Below, in pieces: positions 44,422 to 53,828 of a stretch of 64,000 nt of DNA. A model generated the notes under the pieces. It was not told where the DNA came from. It was given only the letters and a program-made list of their open reading frames with translations, and did no database searches. Source of the stretch: Prochlorococcus sp. AG-409-P01 (GTDB lineage Bacteria > Cyanobacteriota > Cyanobacteriia > PCC-6307 > Cyanobiaceae); the NCBI GenBank assembly GCA_003215335.1, contig QCKM01000007.1:20315-84314 (forward strand). The letters are read 5' to 3'. A program made the position numbers and the translations under genes. Every line of letters begins with the position of its first letter. The first letter of the stretch is position 1.

Positions 44422-45594
44422 TCAATTCTTGGGATGAAAAGGCATGTCAGCATTTAAGGTCTCAATCTGATCAATCATCATTGAGTTGGCATTAGGGAGC
44501 CAATCTCTAATAACTTTATCCATTCTGCGGTTATACCAGCGATGCAAACTTGTATGAGATTTGGCCAAAAAGCCCCTTCTTCTCTTATGACTTCCGCCAG
44601 CCCCTGGATCAAACCTCTTTATGCCATTTGTCAAAGCCCATGAAATAGGAGAGTAATAACAAACCTCAAAGTGAAGGCTAGGAATATCCAACTCAGTTCC
44701 CCAATAACGTCCCCATAACATGGAGCCATCCGTGACACATAAAGACATAGCCAATGGGTCTTTGGGAATACCTCTATGTGCACTAAACAAAACCAATTGT
44801 TCAAGTTGCTGAGGGTCAAATAGAAAATCAAAAAAGGTTTCTGAGAGATACTTGCTTCCCCATTCCCCCCATTTAGCGCAATGCTGCTCATAAAAACTGT
44901 GCATTCTTCGAAGCAAATTGACATCAATATCCGAACCACTAATCGCAGAAACTATTAATCCAGCTTCCTTAACTGCCTTGCGTTCTCTCTTGATATTGCG
45001 TCGCTGGTTGGCATTGAACTTACTAAGATAATCCGAAAAATCAGACTGTCCTTCAGCAGACCAAAGGCTCTGCTGATTCAACCAAGCGGCACAACCAACT
45101 TTTTCAGCAAGCTTGCACCATTGATCGTCGACATATAAAAAATTAGTGCTGAGGATTCCATTTTTAAGAGCAAAATTATCAATAACCTTAATCATCAAAG
45201 TAGTCATCTCCTCCTCATCTTCGTCATCGGCAACGTAAAAGCGATACCCCTCGACAGGACTCAAAGGACTCATCCCAATTAATTTCGGGTAATAATTAAG
45301 GCCTAAATCCATGGCCAAGCGTGCAAAGGCTTGGTCAAAAACAAACTCACCAAAACTATGAGATTTTAGATATAGAGGAGCAACTGCAACAGGCACTTGC
45401 CCTCTCCAAACAGCTAAATGCCAAGGCTGCCAACCATTCAAAGGAGAGATACTTGAAGAGTCTTCTAGAGCTGCAAGCCACCTCCACCGATAAAAAGGAA
45501 TAGCTTGATCGCCTACTAGAAATTGCCATTGATGCTCAGGAATCTCTCTAATTGATGTGTGCCAACGGGGGTCAAGCTTGGCCATTCCATTCAA
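44422..45594 (-). CDS. COG3146-type N-acyltransferase (GNAT/FemAB-like)
   Basis: 390 aa. The opening W-Q-F-L-V-G-D-Q-A-I-P-F and RWLAALEDSSSISPLNGWQP match the peptidogalycan biosynthesis/GNAT family. The SKFNANQRRNIKRERKAVKE motif and GAGGSHKRRRGFLAK near the end are diagnostic. Members are predicted acyl or aminoacyl transferases; the substrate is unknown. ATG 45594 has AGGA 8 nt upstream. A second Met lies three codons on. Confidence 0.87.
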   Translation of the reverse strand: MNGMAKLDPRWHTSIREIPEHQWQFLVGDQAIPFYRWRWLAALEDSSSISPLNGWQPWHLAVWRGQVPVAVAPLYLKSHSFGEFVFDQAFARLAMDLGLNYYPKLIGMSPLSPVEGYRFYVADDEDEEEMTTLMIKVIDNFALKNGILSTNFLYVDDQWCKLAEKVGCAAWLNQQSLWSAEGQSDFSDYLSKFNANQRRNIKRERKAVKEAGLIVSAISGSDIDVNLLRRMHSFYEQHCAKWGEWGSKYLSETFFDFLFDPQQLEQLVLFSAHRGIPKDPLAMSLCVTDGSMLWGRYWGTELDIPSLHFEVCYYSPISWALTNGIKRFDPGAGGSHKRRRGFLAKSHTSLHRWYNRRMDKVIRDWLPNANSMMIDQIETLNADMPFHPKN

Positions 45595-45659
45595 AATTTC
45601 CTAAAGCACAAAAAATAGATATCCACGCAAGACGAAATCATCGCAATTCAAAAAACTTG

Positions 45660-46364
45660 TTAACTCATACTCAGATTGACAGAGCGATTTCGGAAATATC
45701 TCAAAATCAATTCATTGCCTCCAAGCATTTCAGTACCTTTTAAAAGCCAGGCTTCTGGAGATTGAAGTTCATTAGGCAAATTTTCTAGTGCGGTAGGGAC
45801 CCATGTATAAGTTCCACCCAAAAGCCTTGGAGAGATAGTGAGTTGTAGCTCATCAACTACATCAGCTTTCAAAAAGGATGCAATTAACTGCGCACCGCCT
45901 AGTAGAACAAGGCGAGACAACCCAAAATCTGCAAGCTCAAAAATAGTTTTTTTCCAGTCGCCACATAAAGGAAGCTGCCGAGAAAATCCAATTGGCGTAT
46001 CCCTCTCATGAGAGGCCCCTTGTCTCACTTCTAAAGGACTTAATAGCCAACGCTGTATAGGTTGATCAAAAAAACGCCAATCCAGTTGATAACGCCTTTC
46101 GCGACTAACCAAAAGGGAAATAGGCTGTTCCGTACGACCTTCCTGAACCCTCTTCCTAACTAGATCAGAATCATGAATCAAGCATGTGCTGCGGTGAGCA
46201 CGTAATGTCCCTCCTCCCATCAGAGTCGCATCAGACCACGCAAGAGCCTTTTCCAAAGCTCGTTTATCACCGCCTCCACCAAGCATTGCTTTACCACCAG
46301 AAGACATAGCCAAGCGTCCATCAAGGCTAATTGCTAGCACAATTCGCACCACAGGACAGTTCAA
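45660..46364 (-). CDS. RibD C-terminal-type (dihydrofolate reductase-like) reductase
   Basis: 234 aa. IVLAISLDGRLA at the N-terminus, LMGGGTLRAH, the RLVLLGGAQLIASFL phosphate loop and VDELQLTISPRLLGG are the RibD-C/DHFR-like fold. The deaminase half of bifunctional RibD is absent, so it may act as a stand-alone pyrimidine reductase in riboflavin synthesis or on a pterin. Proximity to the pterin synthase gene (8 bp upstream) favours neither strongly. TTG start at 46364, or GTG 46352. Confidence 0.83.
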   Translation of the reverse strand: MNCPVVRIVLAISLDGRLAMSSGGKAMLGGGGDKRALEKALAWSDATLMGGGTLRAHRSTCLIHDSDLVRKRVQEGRTEQPISLLVSRERRYQLDWRFFDQPIQRWLLSPLEVRQGASHERDTPIGFSRQLPLCGDWKKTIFELADFGLSRLVLLGGAQLIASFLKADVVDELQLTISPRLLGGTYTWVPTALENLPNELQSPEAWLLKGTEMLGGNELILRYFRNRSVNLSMS

Positions 46365-46372
46365 AGTATTAA

Positions 46373-47293
46373 TTATGGAGAGCCCAGTGCCTGCAAACTG
46401 TCAGGCATGACTCCAAGGTTGGGAGCCTCTGTATAAACCTCGGCTGCATTGTTAGGACTTTCTTGCAAACGAACTTTATGCAACTCAGCTCCAATCTCCT
46501 TTATAGGCTCTTTAATACGGTCGGCAATATGTAAAGCGATGTTTTCTGCAGTAGGGACACAGTTAGCAAAGTGAGGAATATCCTTGTTCAGAAAAGTGTG
46601 ATCAAAAGGCTCAGTAACTAATTCATCAACTAAACGTTGCAGAGCCGAAAGATCGCAAACCATTCCTGTACGAGGATCGATCGAACCACGAACAGTTACA
46701 TCAATTAAATAGTTATGTCCATGGCCATGAGGACGAGCACATTTGCCGTAGATAGTTTCATTTTCCTGTTGGCTAAGCTCTGGTCTCGCAAGACGATGAG
46801 CCGCTGAGAAATGAGACCGAGCTGTCAAATAAGCATCCATAGAATTACCTAAATAATCAGCCCACAACGAAGGCTGTTCGTAAAGACGGATTGAAACAAG
46901 TGGCAAATGTGGAACAAGCCTTCTCCAAATACTTCTAGCAAGTGCCTCAGTTGTTGGTAACGAAGCTTCGGGTCTAGAAAGATCAAAATCGGGCCAAGAT
47001 TCATTGAGAAAATGAAAGTCAAGCTGAGAAGTCACTTCAGAGCGTATGGCATGTTTTACATCCGAGAGATTTACAACCATGCCATCAGCATCAAGATCAC
47101 CAACCATGGAGACAATTAGTTCATAATTGTGACCATGTCCAGGTGCAAGTGCGCACAAACCAAAGCGGGCATTGTTGTCCTCTGGAGAAAGCTCAGGCAA
47201 CCAGTAACGATGACTTGCACTAAAGCATGCCCTACGAGTCACCACACACCTGCGGCCCTGACCATGAGGTGCCTTGGTAAATATCTCAGTCAT
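46373..47293 (-). CDS. Tandem 6-pyruvoyl-tetrahydropterin synthase/QueD-family protein
   Basis: 306 aa with two PTPS domains. Domain 1 (~15-150) has FSASHRYWL, GLCALAPGHGHNY and LDFHFLN. Domain 2 (~155-295) has FSAAHRL, GKCARPHGHGHNY, FDHTFLN and PTAENIALHI. Domain 2 keeps zinc histidines, the catalytic Cys and the Asp-His dyad. In domain 1 the dyad reads D-F-H, so its activity is doubtful. The product could be 6-carboxytetrahydropterin (queuosine) or 6-pyruvoyl-tetrahydropterin (cyanobacterial pterin glycosides). It precedes the RibD-like gene by 8 bp. Confidence 0.9.
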   Translation of the reverse strand: MTEIFTKAPHGQGRRCVVTRRACFSASHRYWLPELSPEDNNARFGLCALAPGHGHNYELIVSMVGDLDADGMVVNLSDVKHAIRSEVTSQLDFHFLNESWPDFDLSRPEASLPTTEALARSIWRRLVPHLPLVSIRLYEQPSLWADYLGNSMDAYLTARSHFSAAHRLARPELSQQENETIYGKCARPHGHGHNYLIDVTVRGSIDPRTGMVCDLSALQRLVDELVTEPFDHTFLNKDIPHFANCVPTAENIALHIADRIKEPIKEIGAELHKVRLQESPNNAAEVYTEAPNLGVMPDSLQALGSP

Positions 47294-47345
47294 GAAATGC
47301 TGTAACCAAGAACAATCCTAATTAATTCAGCATCATTATGACCCT

Positions 47346-47954
47346 ATGAACGATTCCTCAGCCTCTCATCCAATCACAAAGCTCCTTAAAGGATGCAACC
47401 TTTATCTAATTGGAATGATGGGAAGTGGAAAAAGCAGCACGGCCAGGCCACTAGCTAAGCAGCTTGGTTATAGCTTTGTAGATTCAGATGCCGTTATTGA
47501 GGAAGTAACAAAAAAGTCCATTGACAAGATTTTCATAGAAGAGGGTGAAGAAGGTTTCAGAGATATTGAAAGTCAAGTCATTAGAGCTATAGGAGAAAGG
47601 CACTCTTTAGTTGTAGCTACTGGAGGTGGAGTTGTAATTCGTCCCGAAAACTGGGGAACACTTCATCAAGGAATCGTTATTTGGCTCAACCCACCCTTGC
47701 AAACACTCACGGACCGATTGCAGTCAGACCCTCTGAAACGTCCTCTTCTGGACAACTCCGAATGGACAAGTGAACTCGAATGTCTTTTAAAGAAGCGTCA
47801 ATCTCTCTATTCCGAAGCGGATCTTCAATTAGTAGTTGAAAATGAAAATGCCAATGAAGTTGCCCAGAAAATTCTGGAGTTACTGCCATCCAAGCTCACT
47901 GCATTGGAGGCTCAAGCCGGACCGCAAACCACTGCAATACAAAACCAGGTTTGA
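47346..47954 (+). CDS. aroK: Shikimate kinase
   Basis: Fifth step of the chorismate pathway. Walker A is GMMGSGKSSTARPLA (~residues 24-38). The shikimate-binding FVDSDAVIE, EGEEGFRDIE (with Arg), VVATGGGVVIRPEN and the lid region DPLKRPLL follow in order. It is 202 aa. The last ~20 codons overlap the convergent CRR7-like gene by 59 bp, and this Gln/Ala-rich tail lies beyond the kinase fold. Confidence 0.94.
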   Translation: MNDSSASHPITKLLKGCNLYLIGMMGSGKSSTARPLAKQLGYSFVDSDAVIEEVTKKSIDKIFIEEGEEGFRDIESQVIRAIGERHSLVVATGGGVVIRPENWGTLHQGIVIWLNPPLQTLTDRLQSDPLKRPLLDNSEWTSELECLLKKRQSLYSEADLQLVVENENANEVAQKILELLPSKLTALEAQAGPQTTAIQNQV

Positions 47955-48159
47955 CTTCTAATTCACAAGCAGTATCTATTAAATGATCAACTGCAGCTTC
48001 TAGCGAAGGTTGACTCTGAAGATCCCTGGGCATTGATTCCATCCTCTCCAACCATTCATAAAGCCAAAGCCTTGTATCTCTTTCGCTGAGCAAACGTTCT
48101 GGCGCCCCTGGCACAAGCACTACATAGTCCTCGCAAGCTCTTATTAATGGGTCAGACAT
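47896..48159 (-). CDS. Chlororespiratory reduction 7 (CRR7)-like protein
   Basis: 87 aa. EDYVVLVPGAPERLLS, an internal helix, then HLIDTACELEVKPGFVLQWFAVRLE matches the CRR7 family in order (shown here as HLIDTACELE and QWFAVRLE). In plants CRR7 is needed for assembly of the NDH-1 complex around photosystem I. A similar role in cyanobacteria is inferred. Its C-terminal 19 codons overlap aroK antisense. Confidence 0.8.
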   Translation of the reverse strand: MSDPLIRACEDYVVLVPGAPERLLSERDTRLWLYEWLERMESMPRDLQSQPSLEAAVDHLIDTACELEVKPGFVLQWFAVRLEPPMQ

Positions 48160-48199
48160 TTTAAATCTCTTATAAAGTGTTGTACTGCACCCCCTTGTA

Positions 48200-48925
48200 C
48201 TAAATCACTAAAGGGTCAGTTTCTCGCAATGACTCTTCAATCTGATCTCGCCATTGAAAAAGTGGTTGCAATTTAGGATGATCACTTATTCCTAGACAAC
48301 CTTTACCAGCCAATTCATCCCCTGATGATGCAGGGAATCTCAGTAAAGAAAGTTGCGCAGCTACTGCAAGGTCAGCAACACTCATCGAATTGCCAATAAT
48401 CCAAGGATTGCTTGCCAAAAGACATGACAGCTGTTCCAAACTTCCTAAGAGATCTGAATATTCCCCTTGGCAAGCAATTTCAGTAGCACCACTTAACCAA
48501 TGACCTGGAAAATTACCAATGGCATTTCGCAAAGGATTAGGCAAAGCTTTTGGGAAAAGCGCCATTCTTAAATCTTTGTTTTCAGCAGCAGCCTTTATCA
48601 GGGCAGTTCTAACTGCATTAGCCAAGGTATTGTCCGCCCAGTCCTCGATCAAATGAATTTGTGCTGCTTCTTTCGCATCTTCTGGGATCAAACGTAAGTC
48701 TGGATGCAAACTATCTAAATGACGAATGATTGCACTCGAATCAACAACCACGTGATCCCCATCAACCAAAACAGGGACCTGCCTTTGTCCAGACAACTTG
48801 AACAAAGCCACTTGACCCAACCCAGGCAAAACCTCATGAACACTAAAACTAAGGCCCTTAGCCTTCAAAGCCATCCTTACCTTCAGGCAAAAAGGCGAAT
48901 GACGGAATTGATGCAATTCGAGCAT
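48200..48925 (-). CDS. Glutathione S-transferase family protein
   Basis: 241 aa from ATG 48925 (MLELHQFRHSPF). The N-terminal thioredoxin-like domain has HQFRHSPFCLKVRMAL (catalytic Ser/Cys region), the cis-Pro segment RQVPVLVDGDHV and the glutathione motif DSSAIIRHL. The all-helical C-terminal domain has MSVADLAVAAQLSLL (the N-capping box). Substrate unknown. The reading frame extends five residues further. It shares a 59-bp divergent gap with the DUF751 gene. Confidence 0.9.
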   Translation of the reverse strand: MLELHQFRHSPFCLKVRMALKAKGLSFSVHEVLPGLGQVALFKLSGQRQVPVLVDGDHVVVDSSAIIRHLDSLHPDLRLIPEDAKEAAQIHLIEDWADNTLANAVRTALIKAAAENKDLRMALFPKALPNPLRNAIGNFPGHWLSGATEIACQGEYSDLLGSLEQLSCLLASNPWIIGNSMSVADLAVAAQLSLLRFPASSGDELAGKGCLGISDHPKLQPLFQWRDQIEESLRETDPLVI

Positions 48926-48984
48926 GATCTCAACCGTCAAAAGAAAAACAGAGTAGCCAACACATTCAAAAATTAATCAAATCA

Positions 48985-49194
48985 ATGGGTGAGTTCTTTT
49001 CAAACGTTTTTAGGTATCCAAAATACCTAATCACAATCATTCTCGGAGTGTTTGCCTTCATCTTGGCACCTCTAATAAATCTCAGTAGAAGCAATCCATT
49101 TACAGCAGTTTCTTTAATCGGAGCATTGATCAGTGGGCTTATTACCCTGTTTTTCGTACTTCGTGAGATGTTGTACACACCATCAATGATGTAG
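48985..49194 (+). CDS. DUF751 (Ycf33-like) small membrane protein
   Basis: 69 aa. [20 protein letters not shown], then [20 protein letters not shown], give two membrane helices in the DUF751 pattern. Function unknown; homologues occur across cyanobacteria and red-lineage plastids. It ends 2 bp before rbfA, the common arrangement in this group. Confidence 0.85.
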   Translation: MGEFFSNVFRYPKYLITIILGVFAFILAPLINLSRSNPFTAVSLIGALISGLITLFFVLREMLYTPSMM

Positions 49195-49196
49195 AC

Positions 49197-49604
49197 ATGG
49201 CACAAGGGCGCAGAGTTGAACGAGTAGCTTCGCTGATTCGCCGTGAAGTCAGCGAATTACTTTTAAATGGAGTACGTGACGAACGCATACACCAAGGGAT
49301 GGTGACCATTACTGAAGTAGAAGTGTCAAGAGATTTACAACACTGCAAAATATTTGTCAGCATTTATGGGGAAGAGCAGCAAAAAAATGAAGTACTAGAT
49401 GGACTGAAAGCAGCCAGTGGTTTTCTACGAGGTGAACTAGGCCGCAGAATGAACATGCGACGTGCTCCTGAAGTCATATTCCAGATTGACCAAGGCATCG
49501 AGAAAGGTAGTTCTGTTCTAAATCTTCTAGGAAAACTGGAAGTCGAAAGGAAAGCACGCGAAGGGATTCCCCCTGAGAATCAAAATGAATCATCAAACGC
49601 ATGA
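49197..49604 (+). CDS. rbfA: Ribosome-binding factor A
   Basis: A KH-like protein that matures the 30S subunit and 16S rRNA 5' end. The N-terminal [17 protein letters not shown], the [20 protein letters not shown] strand pair and [20 protein letters not shown] are family motifs. It is 135 aa with a short polar tail. It overlaps the NagZ-type gene by 20 bp. Confidence 0.95.
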   Translation: MAQGRRVERVASLIRREVSELLLNGVRDERIHQGMVTITEVEVSRDLQHCKIFVSIYGEEQQKNEVLDGLKAASGFLRGELGRRMNMRRAPEVIFQIDQGIEKGSSVLNLLGKLEVERKAREGIPPENQNESSNA

Positions 49605-51240
49605 GTCTCTGAGGCTGACGGAACAAGTCTCAGAGTTATTAGTAGTACGAGCTAGTGGGCATGAAAATGACAACCAAAGAGATTACCCAAATTGGGAGTT
49701 GCCCAACCATGAGTTGCAGCGCCTCCTAAAAGTAGGCATTGGTGGTGTAATTCTGTTCGGGGGAAGTTGTACGGAAATACAAAGGCGCTGTCATCGACTA
49801 AATCAATGGGCCATCAAACCATTGCTCCTATGTGCAGATATCGAGGAAGGTGTCGGCCAACGATTTAAAGGTGGAACATGGCTAGTCCCCCCTATGGCTC
49901 TCGCTCAACTCTATCTAAAAGAACCACAACGAGCGATGGCTCTTGCCAAGAAATATGGTGAGTGCATAGGCATGCAAGCAAAGCTTTGTGGATTGAACTG
50001 GGTACTTGGGCCTGTATGTGATGTCAATAGCAACCCACGCAACCCAGTAATTAATGTGCGCGCTTGGGGAGAAGATCCTCAAACTGTCTCAAAACTTGTT
50101 TCTGCCTTTCAGCAAGGTTTGGCGAGCGAAGGTGTGTTGAGCTGTGCCAAACATTTCCCAGGTCACGGAGATACTGAGATTGATTCCCACCTTGATTTAC
50201 CCTTACTTGGCCAAGACATTCAACAACTTGAGTTATGTGAATTAATCCCGTTTGAAGCAGCTATTGAAGCCGGAGTCAATAGCGTCATGACAGCTCATGT
50301 GCTCTTAAAACAGATCGACCCTAAATACCCTGCAACTCTTTCAAAAAAAATCATCTCATCTTTACTTCGACAAAAACTCAACTTTCAAGGTCTAGTAGTA
50401 ACCGATGCTCTAGTGATGGAGGCAATTACAAAAAGCTACTCATCAGGAGAAGCTGCTGTACTTGCTTTTGCTGCAGGAGCCGATCTGATACTTATGCCTC
50501 AAAATCCAGACGAAGCAATCAAAGCAATATGTCATGCCTTGACATCAAAAAAAATTCCTATGGAGCGTCTTGAACAGGCCCTTAACCGTAGAAGAAAAGC
50601 TCTTCGAAAACTACAATCTTTTGAATGCAAAGTTAGTTCCAAAACAGCATCTATAAATCACAACGGAATCGAAAGTGAGCAGAGTAGTCAACTAGCAGAA
50701 GAATTAGTCAGATTGTCATTGCAAATCCGCAATCCAGGTACACTGCAAACCCAAAAAGAAGCAATCAATTTGATTCGAGTTGATGATGTCCTCCCTTGCC
50801 AAGTACTAAGTCAAAATGCACCTGCACTCCAACTACCTACAGAGGCGGGCTATAGCACCGTCTTATGCCACAAACTAAGTATCACTCCATGGGAAAAGAG
50901 GCCAGATGGTTCATTGAACTTGAACAGAATTGGAATCGGCCCTGTCCTTATACAACTATTTATTAGAGGGAATCCATTTGTTGGAAATAGCAATAGTATG
51001 GAGCCTTGGCTCGAAACCATTGAACAATTACAAAATCAACAACGATTAGCAGGTCTAGTTGTCTATGGAAACCCCTATCTATGGCTTGAGCTAAGTCGAT
51101 GCCTTGATCCGAATATTCCGGCTGCTTACAGCCCAGGTCAAATGCAAGAAGCACAGAGTCAAGTTTTAACAAACTTATTAGAAGATAAAATTTTTGATAA
51201 AGACTCCCAAGTAGAGCCATGGAAACAATTCACAGATTAA
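49585..51240 (+). CDS. Glycoside hydrolase family 3, NagZ-type beta-N-acetylglucosaminidase
   Basis: 551 aa. The TIM-barrel domain has the NagZ signature [18 protein letters not shown], with the Asp-Thr...Asp-Ser-His acid/base loop, plus VMTAHVLL and the nucleophile region [12 protein letters not shown]. The last ~200 residues form an extra domain typical of cyanobacterial forms. It would release GlcNAc from muropeptides and give anhydro-MurNAc for AnmK. No signal peptide is seen, which fits cytoplasmic recycling. It overlaps rbfA by 20 bp. Confidence 0.88.
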   Translation: MNHQTHESLRLTEQVSELLVVRASGHENDNQRDYPNWELPNHELQRLLKVGIGGVILFGGSCTEIQRRCHRLNQWAIKPLLLCADIEEGVGQRFKGGTWLVPPMALAQLYLKEPQRAMALAKKYGECIGMQAKLCGLNWVLGPVCDVNSNPRNPVINVRAWGEDPQTVSKLVSAFQQGLASEGVLSCAKHFPGHGDTEIDSHLDLPLLGQDIQQLELCELIPFEAAIEAGVNSVMTAHVLLKQIDPKYPATLSKKIISSLLRQKLNFQGLVVTDALVMEAITKSYSSGEAAVLAFAAGADLILMPQNPDEAIKAICHALTSKKIPMERLEQALNRRRKALRKLQSFECKVSSKTASINHNGIESEQSSQLAEELVRLSLQIRNPGTLQTQKEAINLIRVDDVLPCQVLSQNAPALQLPTEAGYSTVLCHKLSITPWEKRPDGSLNLNRIGIGPVLIQLFIRGNPFVGNSNSMEPWLETIEQLQNQQRLAGLVVYGNPYLWLELSRCLDPNIPAAYSPGQMQEAQSQVLTNLLEDKIFDKDSQVEPWKQFTD

Positions 51241-51268
51241 ATACTCAGCACCTTATTTTTTGCCATAA

Positions 51269-52471
51269 ATGACATTTGTGAGCCTTTCAATGATCGTTCT
51301 CAACGAGGAGGCTTCTATTGAAGCTTGTCTGACTTCTGTCCAAAACTTCGTTGATGAAATAGTGGTTGTAGATACAGGGTCGACTGATAACACCGTATCG
51401 ATAGCCAAGGCGGCAGGAGCAATTGTCCAATCCATACCTTGGCCTGGAGACTTTGCGCCAGCACGTAATGCCGCTTTGGAACTTGTCAAAGGCGACTGGA
51501 TACTTGTCCTTGATGCAGACGAAGAGCTGGTTCCTGAATGTATACCAGAGCTCCAATCCCTCATATCACAAACCGATCTTCTAGTAGTGAATTTGCTGCG
51601 CTACGAGCTCAATGCAAAAATGTCTCCTTATTCGAATGTAAGTCGCTTATTCCGTCGACACCCAAAAATCAAATGGAGTCGTCCATATCATTCCATGATT
51701 GACGAAAGCGTAATGGATTTACTGAAAAGCGAACCAAAATGGCGCATACAAGATTGTCTTCAACCAGCATTACTCCACAAAGGCTATCAAGCAAACACGA
51801 TTAAAATCAAAAACAAGTCTAAACGGCTGAGGGAGGCAATGGAAAATTGGTTGTCTCAAAAGCCTAGAGATCCATATGCCTGTGCCAAGCTAGGCGCTCT
51901 GGAAGTAGAAGAAGGAAACATCGATCGAGGTCTAGAACTCCTCAAAGATGGGTTGGCTCAAGAAAACAACTCCACCCCAAGTGAACGCTATGAGCTACTT
52001 CTCAATCAAGGTATTGCATTAGCCAAAAGTCAACCTGAGGATTCAATTAAGTCCTATCAAAAAGCTCTTCAGCTACCTCTCAACATCCGATTGACAATTG
52101 GTGCTCGTCTGAACTTAGCAGCTTTACTATTTGCTCAAGGGGAGATTGATCAAGCACTTGCATTGACTACCTCAATAATTGAAATGGCTCCTGAGGTCTC
52201 CTTAAGCTGGTACAACCTAGGACTAATTCAACGTCATCGAGGAGACATCAAAGCTTCACTTACTGCTTATAAACAAGCCGTAAAGCTCCAGCCTACTCAC
52301 CCTGAAACACATCAAAACTATGCATCTGCAAGACTTTTAGCAGGAGACATAAATGGCGCTCGGATTAGTTTCCAAAGATCGCTTGCTCTATTAGCTAATC
52401 AAAAGCGAAATGAAGAAGCAAATAATCTTCGCAACCAACTTGATGGGATCATAAATCTAGATGAGGTTTAA
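51269..52471 (+). CDS. Family 2 glycosyltransferase with TPR repeats
   Basis: 400 aa. The GT2 domain (~1-190) has SLSMIVLNEEASIEACLTS, VVVDTGSTDNTV and the metal-binding WILVLDADEELVP. Tetratricopeptide repeats follow (~200-390), e.g. VSLSWYNLGLIQRHRGDIKA and HPETHQNYASARLLAGDING. No membrane segment. The acceptor is unknown, possibly a surface glycan or glycoprotein. It is 2 bp upstream of hemD, an operon of unrelated functions. Confidence 0.9.
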   Translation: MTFVSLSMIVLNEEASIEACLTSVQNFVDEIVVVDTGSTDNTVSIAKAAGAIVQSIPWPGDFAPARNAALELVKGDWILVLDADEELVPECIPELQSLISQTDLLVVNLLRYELNAKMSPYSNVSRLFRRHPKIKWSRPYHSMIDESVMDLLKSEPKWRIQDCLQPALLHKGYQANTIKIKNKSKRLREAMENWLSQKPRDPYACAKLGALEVEEGNIDRGLELLKDGLAQENNSTPSERYELLLNQGIALAKSQPEDSIKSYQKALQLPLNIRLTIGARLNLAALLFAQGEIDQALALTTSIIEMAPEVSLSWYNLGLIQRHRGDIKASLTAYKQAVKLQPTHPETHQNYASARLLAGDINGARISFQRSLALLANQKRNEEANNLRNQLDGIINLDEV

Positions 52472-52473
52472 GC

Positions 52474-53283
52474 ATGAGCAACAATAGAAACTTTTCCCTC
52501 ACTGGCAAAACTATTGTCTTAACACGTGCCCAGGAACAACAATTTGAAGGTTATAGGCTGCTTGAAGAGCTCGGAGCTACTGTTCTTGGACTCCCAGCTC
52601 TAGTGATTACAGATCCAGATCAATGGGGACCACTAGATGATGCACTTCAAGAACTCGAGAGCTTCCACTGGATTGTTTTCTCTAGTGGAAATGGGGTTAA
52701 AGCTGTAGAAGCAAGATTAGGTCGACTCAACAAAAGCCTGGCGAATCGACCAAGTTCACTAAGAATCGCGGCTGTTGGAAAAAAAACCGCTGGTTATCTT
52801 GAACAAATAGGGGCTCGTGCAGATTTCATCCCTCCAAACTATGTGGCTGACAGCCTTGTCGAACATTTCCCTGTTTCTGGTTGGGGCTTAAAAATGCTTT
52901 TACCAAGGGTACAAAGTGGAGGTAGAGAATTTCTACCAGAAGCGTTTAGGTCTGCTGGCGCTCATGTAATTGAAGTAGCCGCCTATCAGTCTTGCTGTCC
53001 AGAAACAATCCCTACTGAAACTGCAATGGCCCTCAAGAAAGGTGAAGTTGATTTAATCTCTTTTTGCAGTGGCAAAACTGCAAAACACACAGCCAAATTG
53101 TTAAAGAAAAGTCTAGGTAACAATTGGAAAGATCAAATCCAACAAGTAAAAATAATTTCCATTGGCCCACAAACAACTCTCAGCTGCAAGAAATACTTTG
53201 AAAGACTTGACGGAGAAGCAGACCCTCATGATCTAGAAGGACTTACAAATGAATGCATCAAGGCCTTGCAGCTTGATACTTAA
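52474..53283 (+). CDS. hemD: Uroporphyrinogen-III synthase
   Basis: Closes and inverts ring D of hydroxymethylbilane on the way to haem and chlorophyll. The family is divergent, but the layout is clear: TIVLTRAQEQQFEGYRLLEE (domain 1 start), WIVFSSGNGVKAVEARL, IAAVGKKTAGYLEQIG, LLPRVQSGGREFLPEAFRSAG, split as LLPRVQSGGRE and LPEAFRSAG, and DLISFCSGKTAKH then ISIGPQTTLSCKKYF. It is 269 aa. Confidence 0.92.
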   Translation: MSNNRNFSLTGKTIVLTRAQEQQFEGYRLLEELGATVLGLPALVITDPDQWGPLDDALQELESFHWIVFSSGNGVKAVEARLGRLNKSLANRPSSLRIAAVGKKTAGYLEQIGARADFIPPNYVADSLVEHFPVSGWGLKMLLPRVQSGGREFLPEAFRSAGAHVIEVAAYQSCCPETIPTETAMALKKGEVDLISFCSGKTAKHTAKLLKKSLGNNWKDQIQQVKIISIGPQTTLSCKKYFERLDGEADPHDLEGLTNECIKALQLDT

Positions 53284-53355
53284 TGTCAAAGATTCTTCAA
53301 GCGAAGAAAAATTAAGCCAAGATAGTATCTATCTGTGATTAATATTTTGAGAGCA

Positions 53356-53826
53356 TTAATTTTTAGGCGCGAGTCCATAGCCGCTTTCAACCAAATCTCT
53401 AAACCTATCGAGATTGGCCTGCAATTCTTTAGTTACCATTCCCCCTAAAATACTTGGCTCCATTAATGGAGCTAAAACTTTCGGAAGTTCATAAGTGACG
53501 CTCAATTTTACAGATGTCACTTGCTCTTGTTCAGAATAAAAGTGAACTGAGCCTTTTGTAGGCAAACCTCCTACTGATTCCCATTTCAACTTCTGAGCAT
53601 CAACCCGTTCAATAATCCTGGCCTTCCATTTAAAACGAAACCCATTTGCAGCCAAAGTCCATTCAGTTAAATCAGGAAGCGTTGTCGTCTCTTCTTCAAC
53701 TGTTTTAACCGACTCAATCCAACTCATCCAAAGAGGCATCGCCTCCAAATCACTCCAAACTTCCCAAACATGTCCAACAGATGCTCGGACATTACTAGTC
53801 ACTGTGTGTTCTAACCACCGTCCCAT
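53356..53826 (-). CDS. SRPBCC-family (START/polyketide cyclase-like) protein
   Basis: 156 aa. VRASVGHVWEVWSDLEAMPL is the typical opening with the WSDLEAMP loop, followed by WIESVKTVEEE, RFKWKARIIERV and the C-terminal helix GMVTKELQANLDRFRDLVE. The fold binds hydrophobic ligands. It ends the zds unit (3 bp downstream of zds on the same strand), so a lipid or carotenoid ligand is possible but not shown. Confidence 0.82.
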   Translation of the reverse strand: MGRWLEHTVTSNVRASVGHVWEVWSDLEAMPLWMSWIESVKTVEEETTTLPDLTEWTLAANGFRFKWKARIIERVDAQKLKWESVGGLPTKGSVHFYSEQEQVTSVKLSVTYELPKVLAPLMEPSILGGMVTKELQANLDRFRDLVESGYGLAPKN

Positions 53827-53828
53827 TG

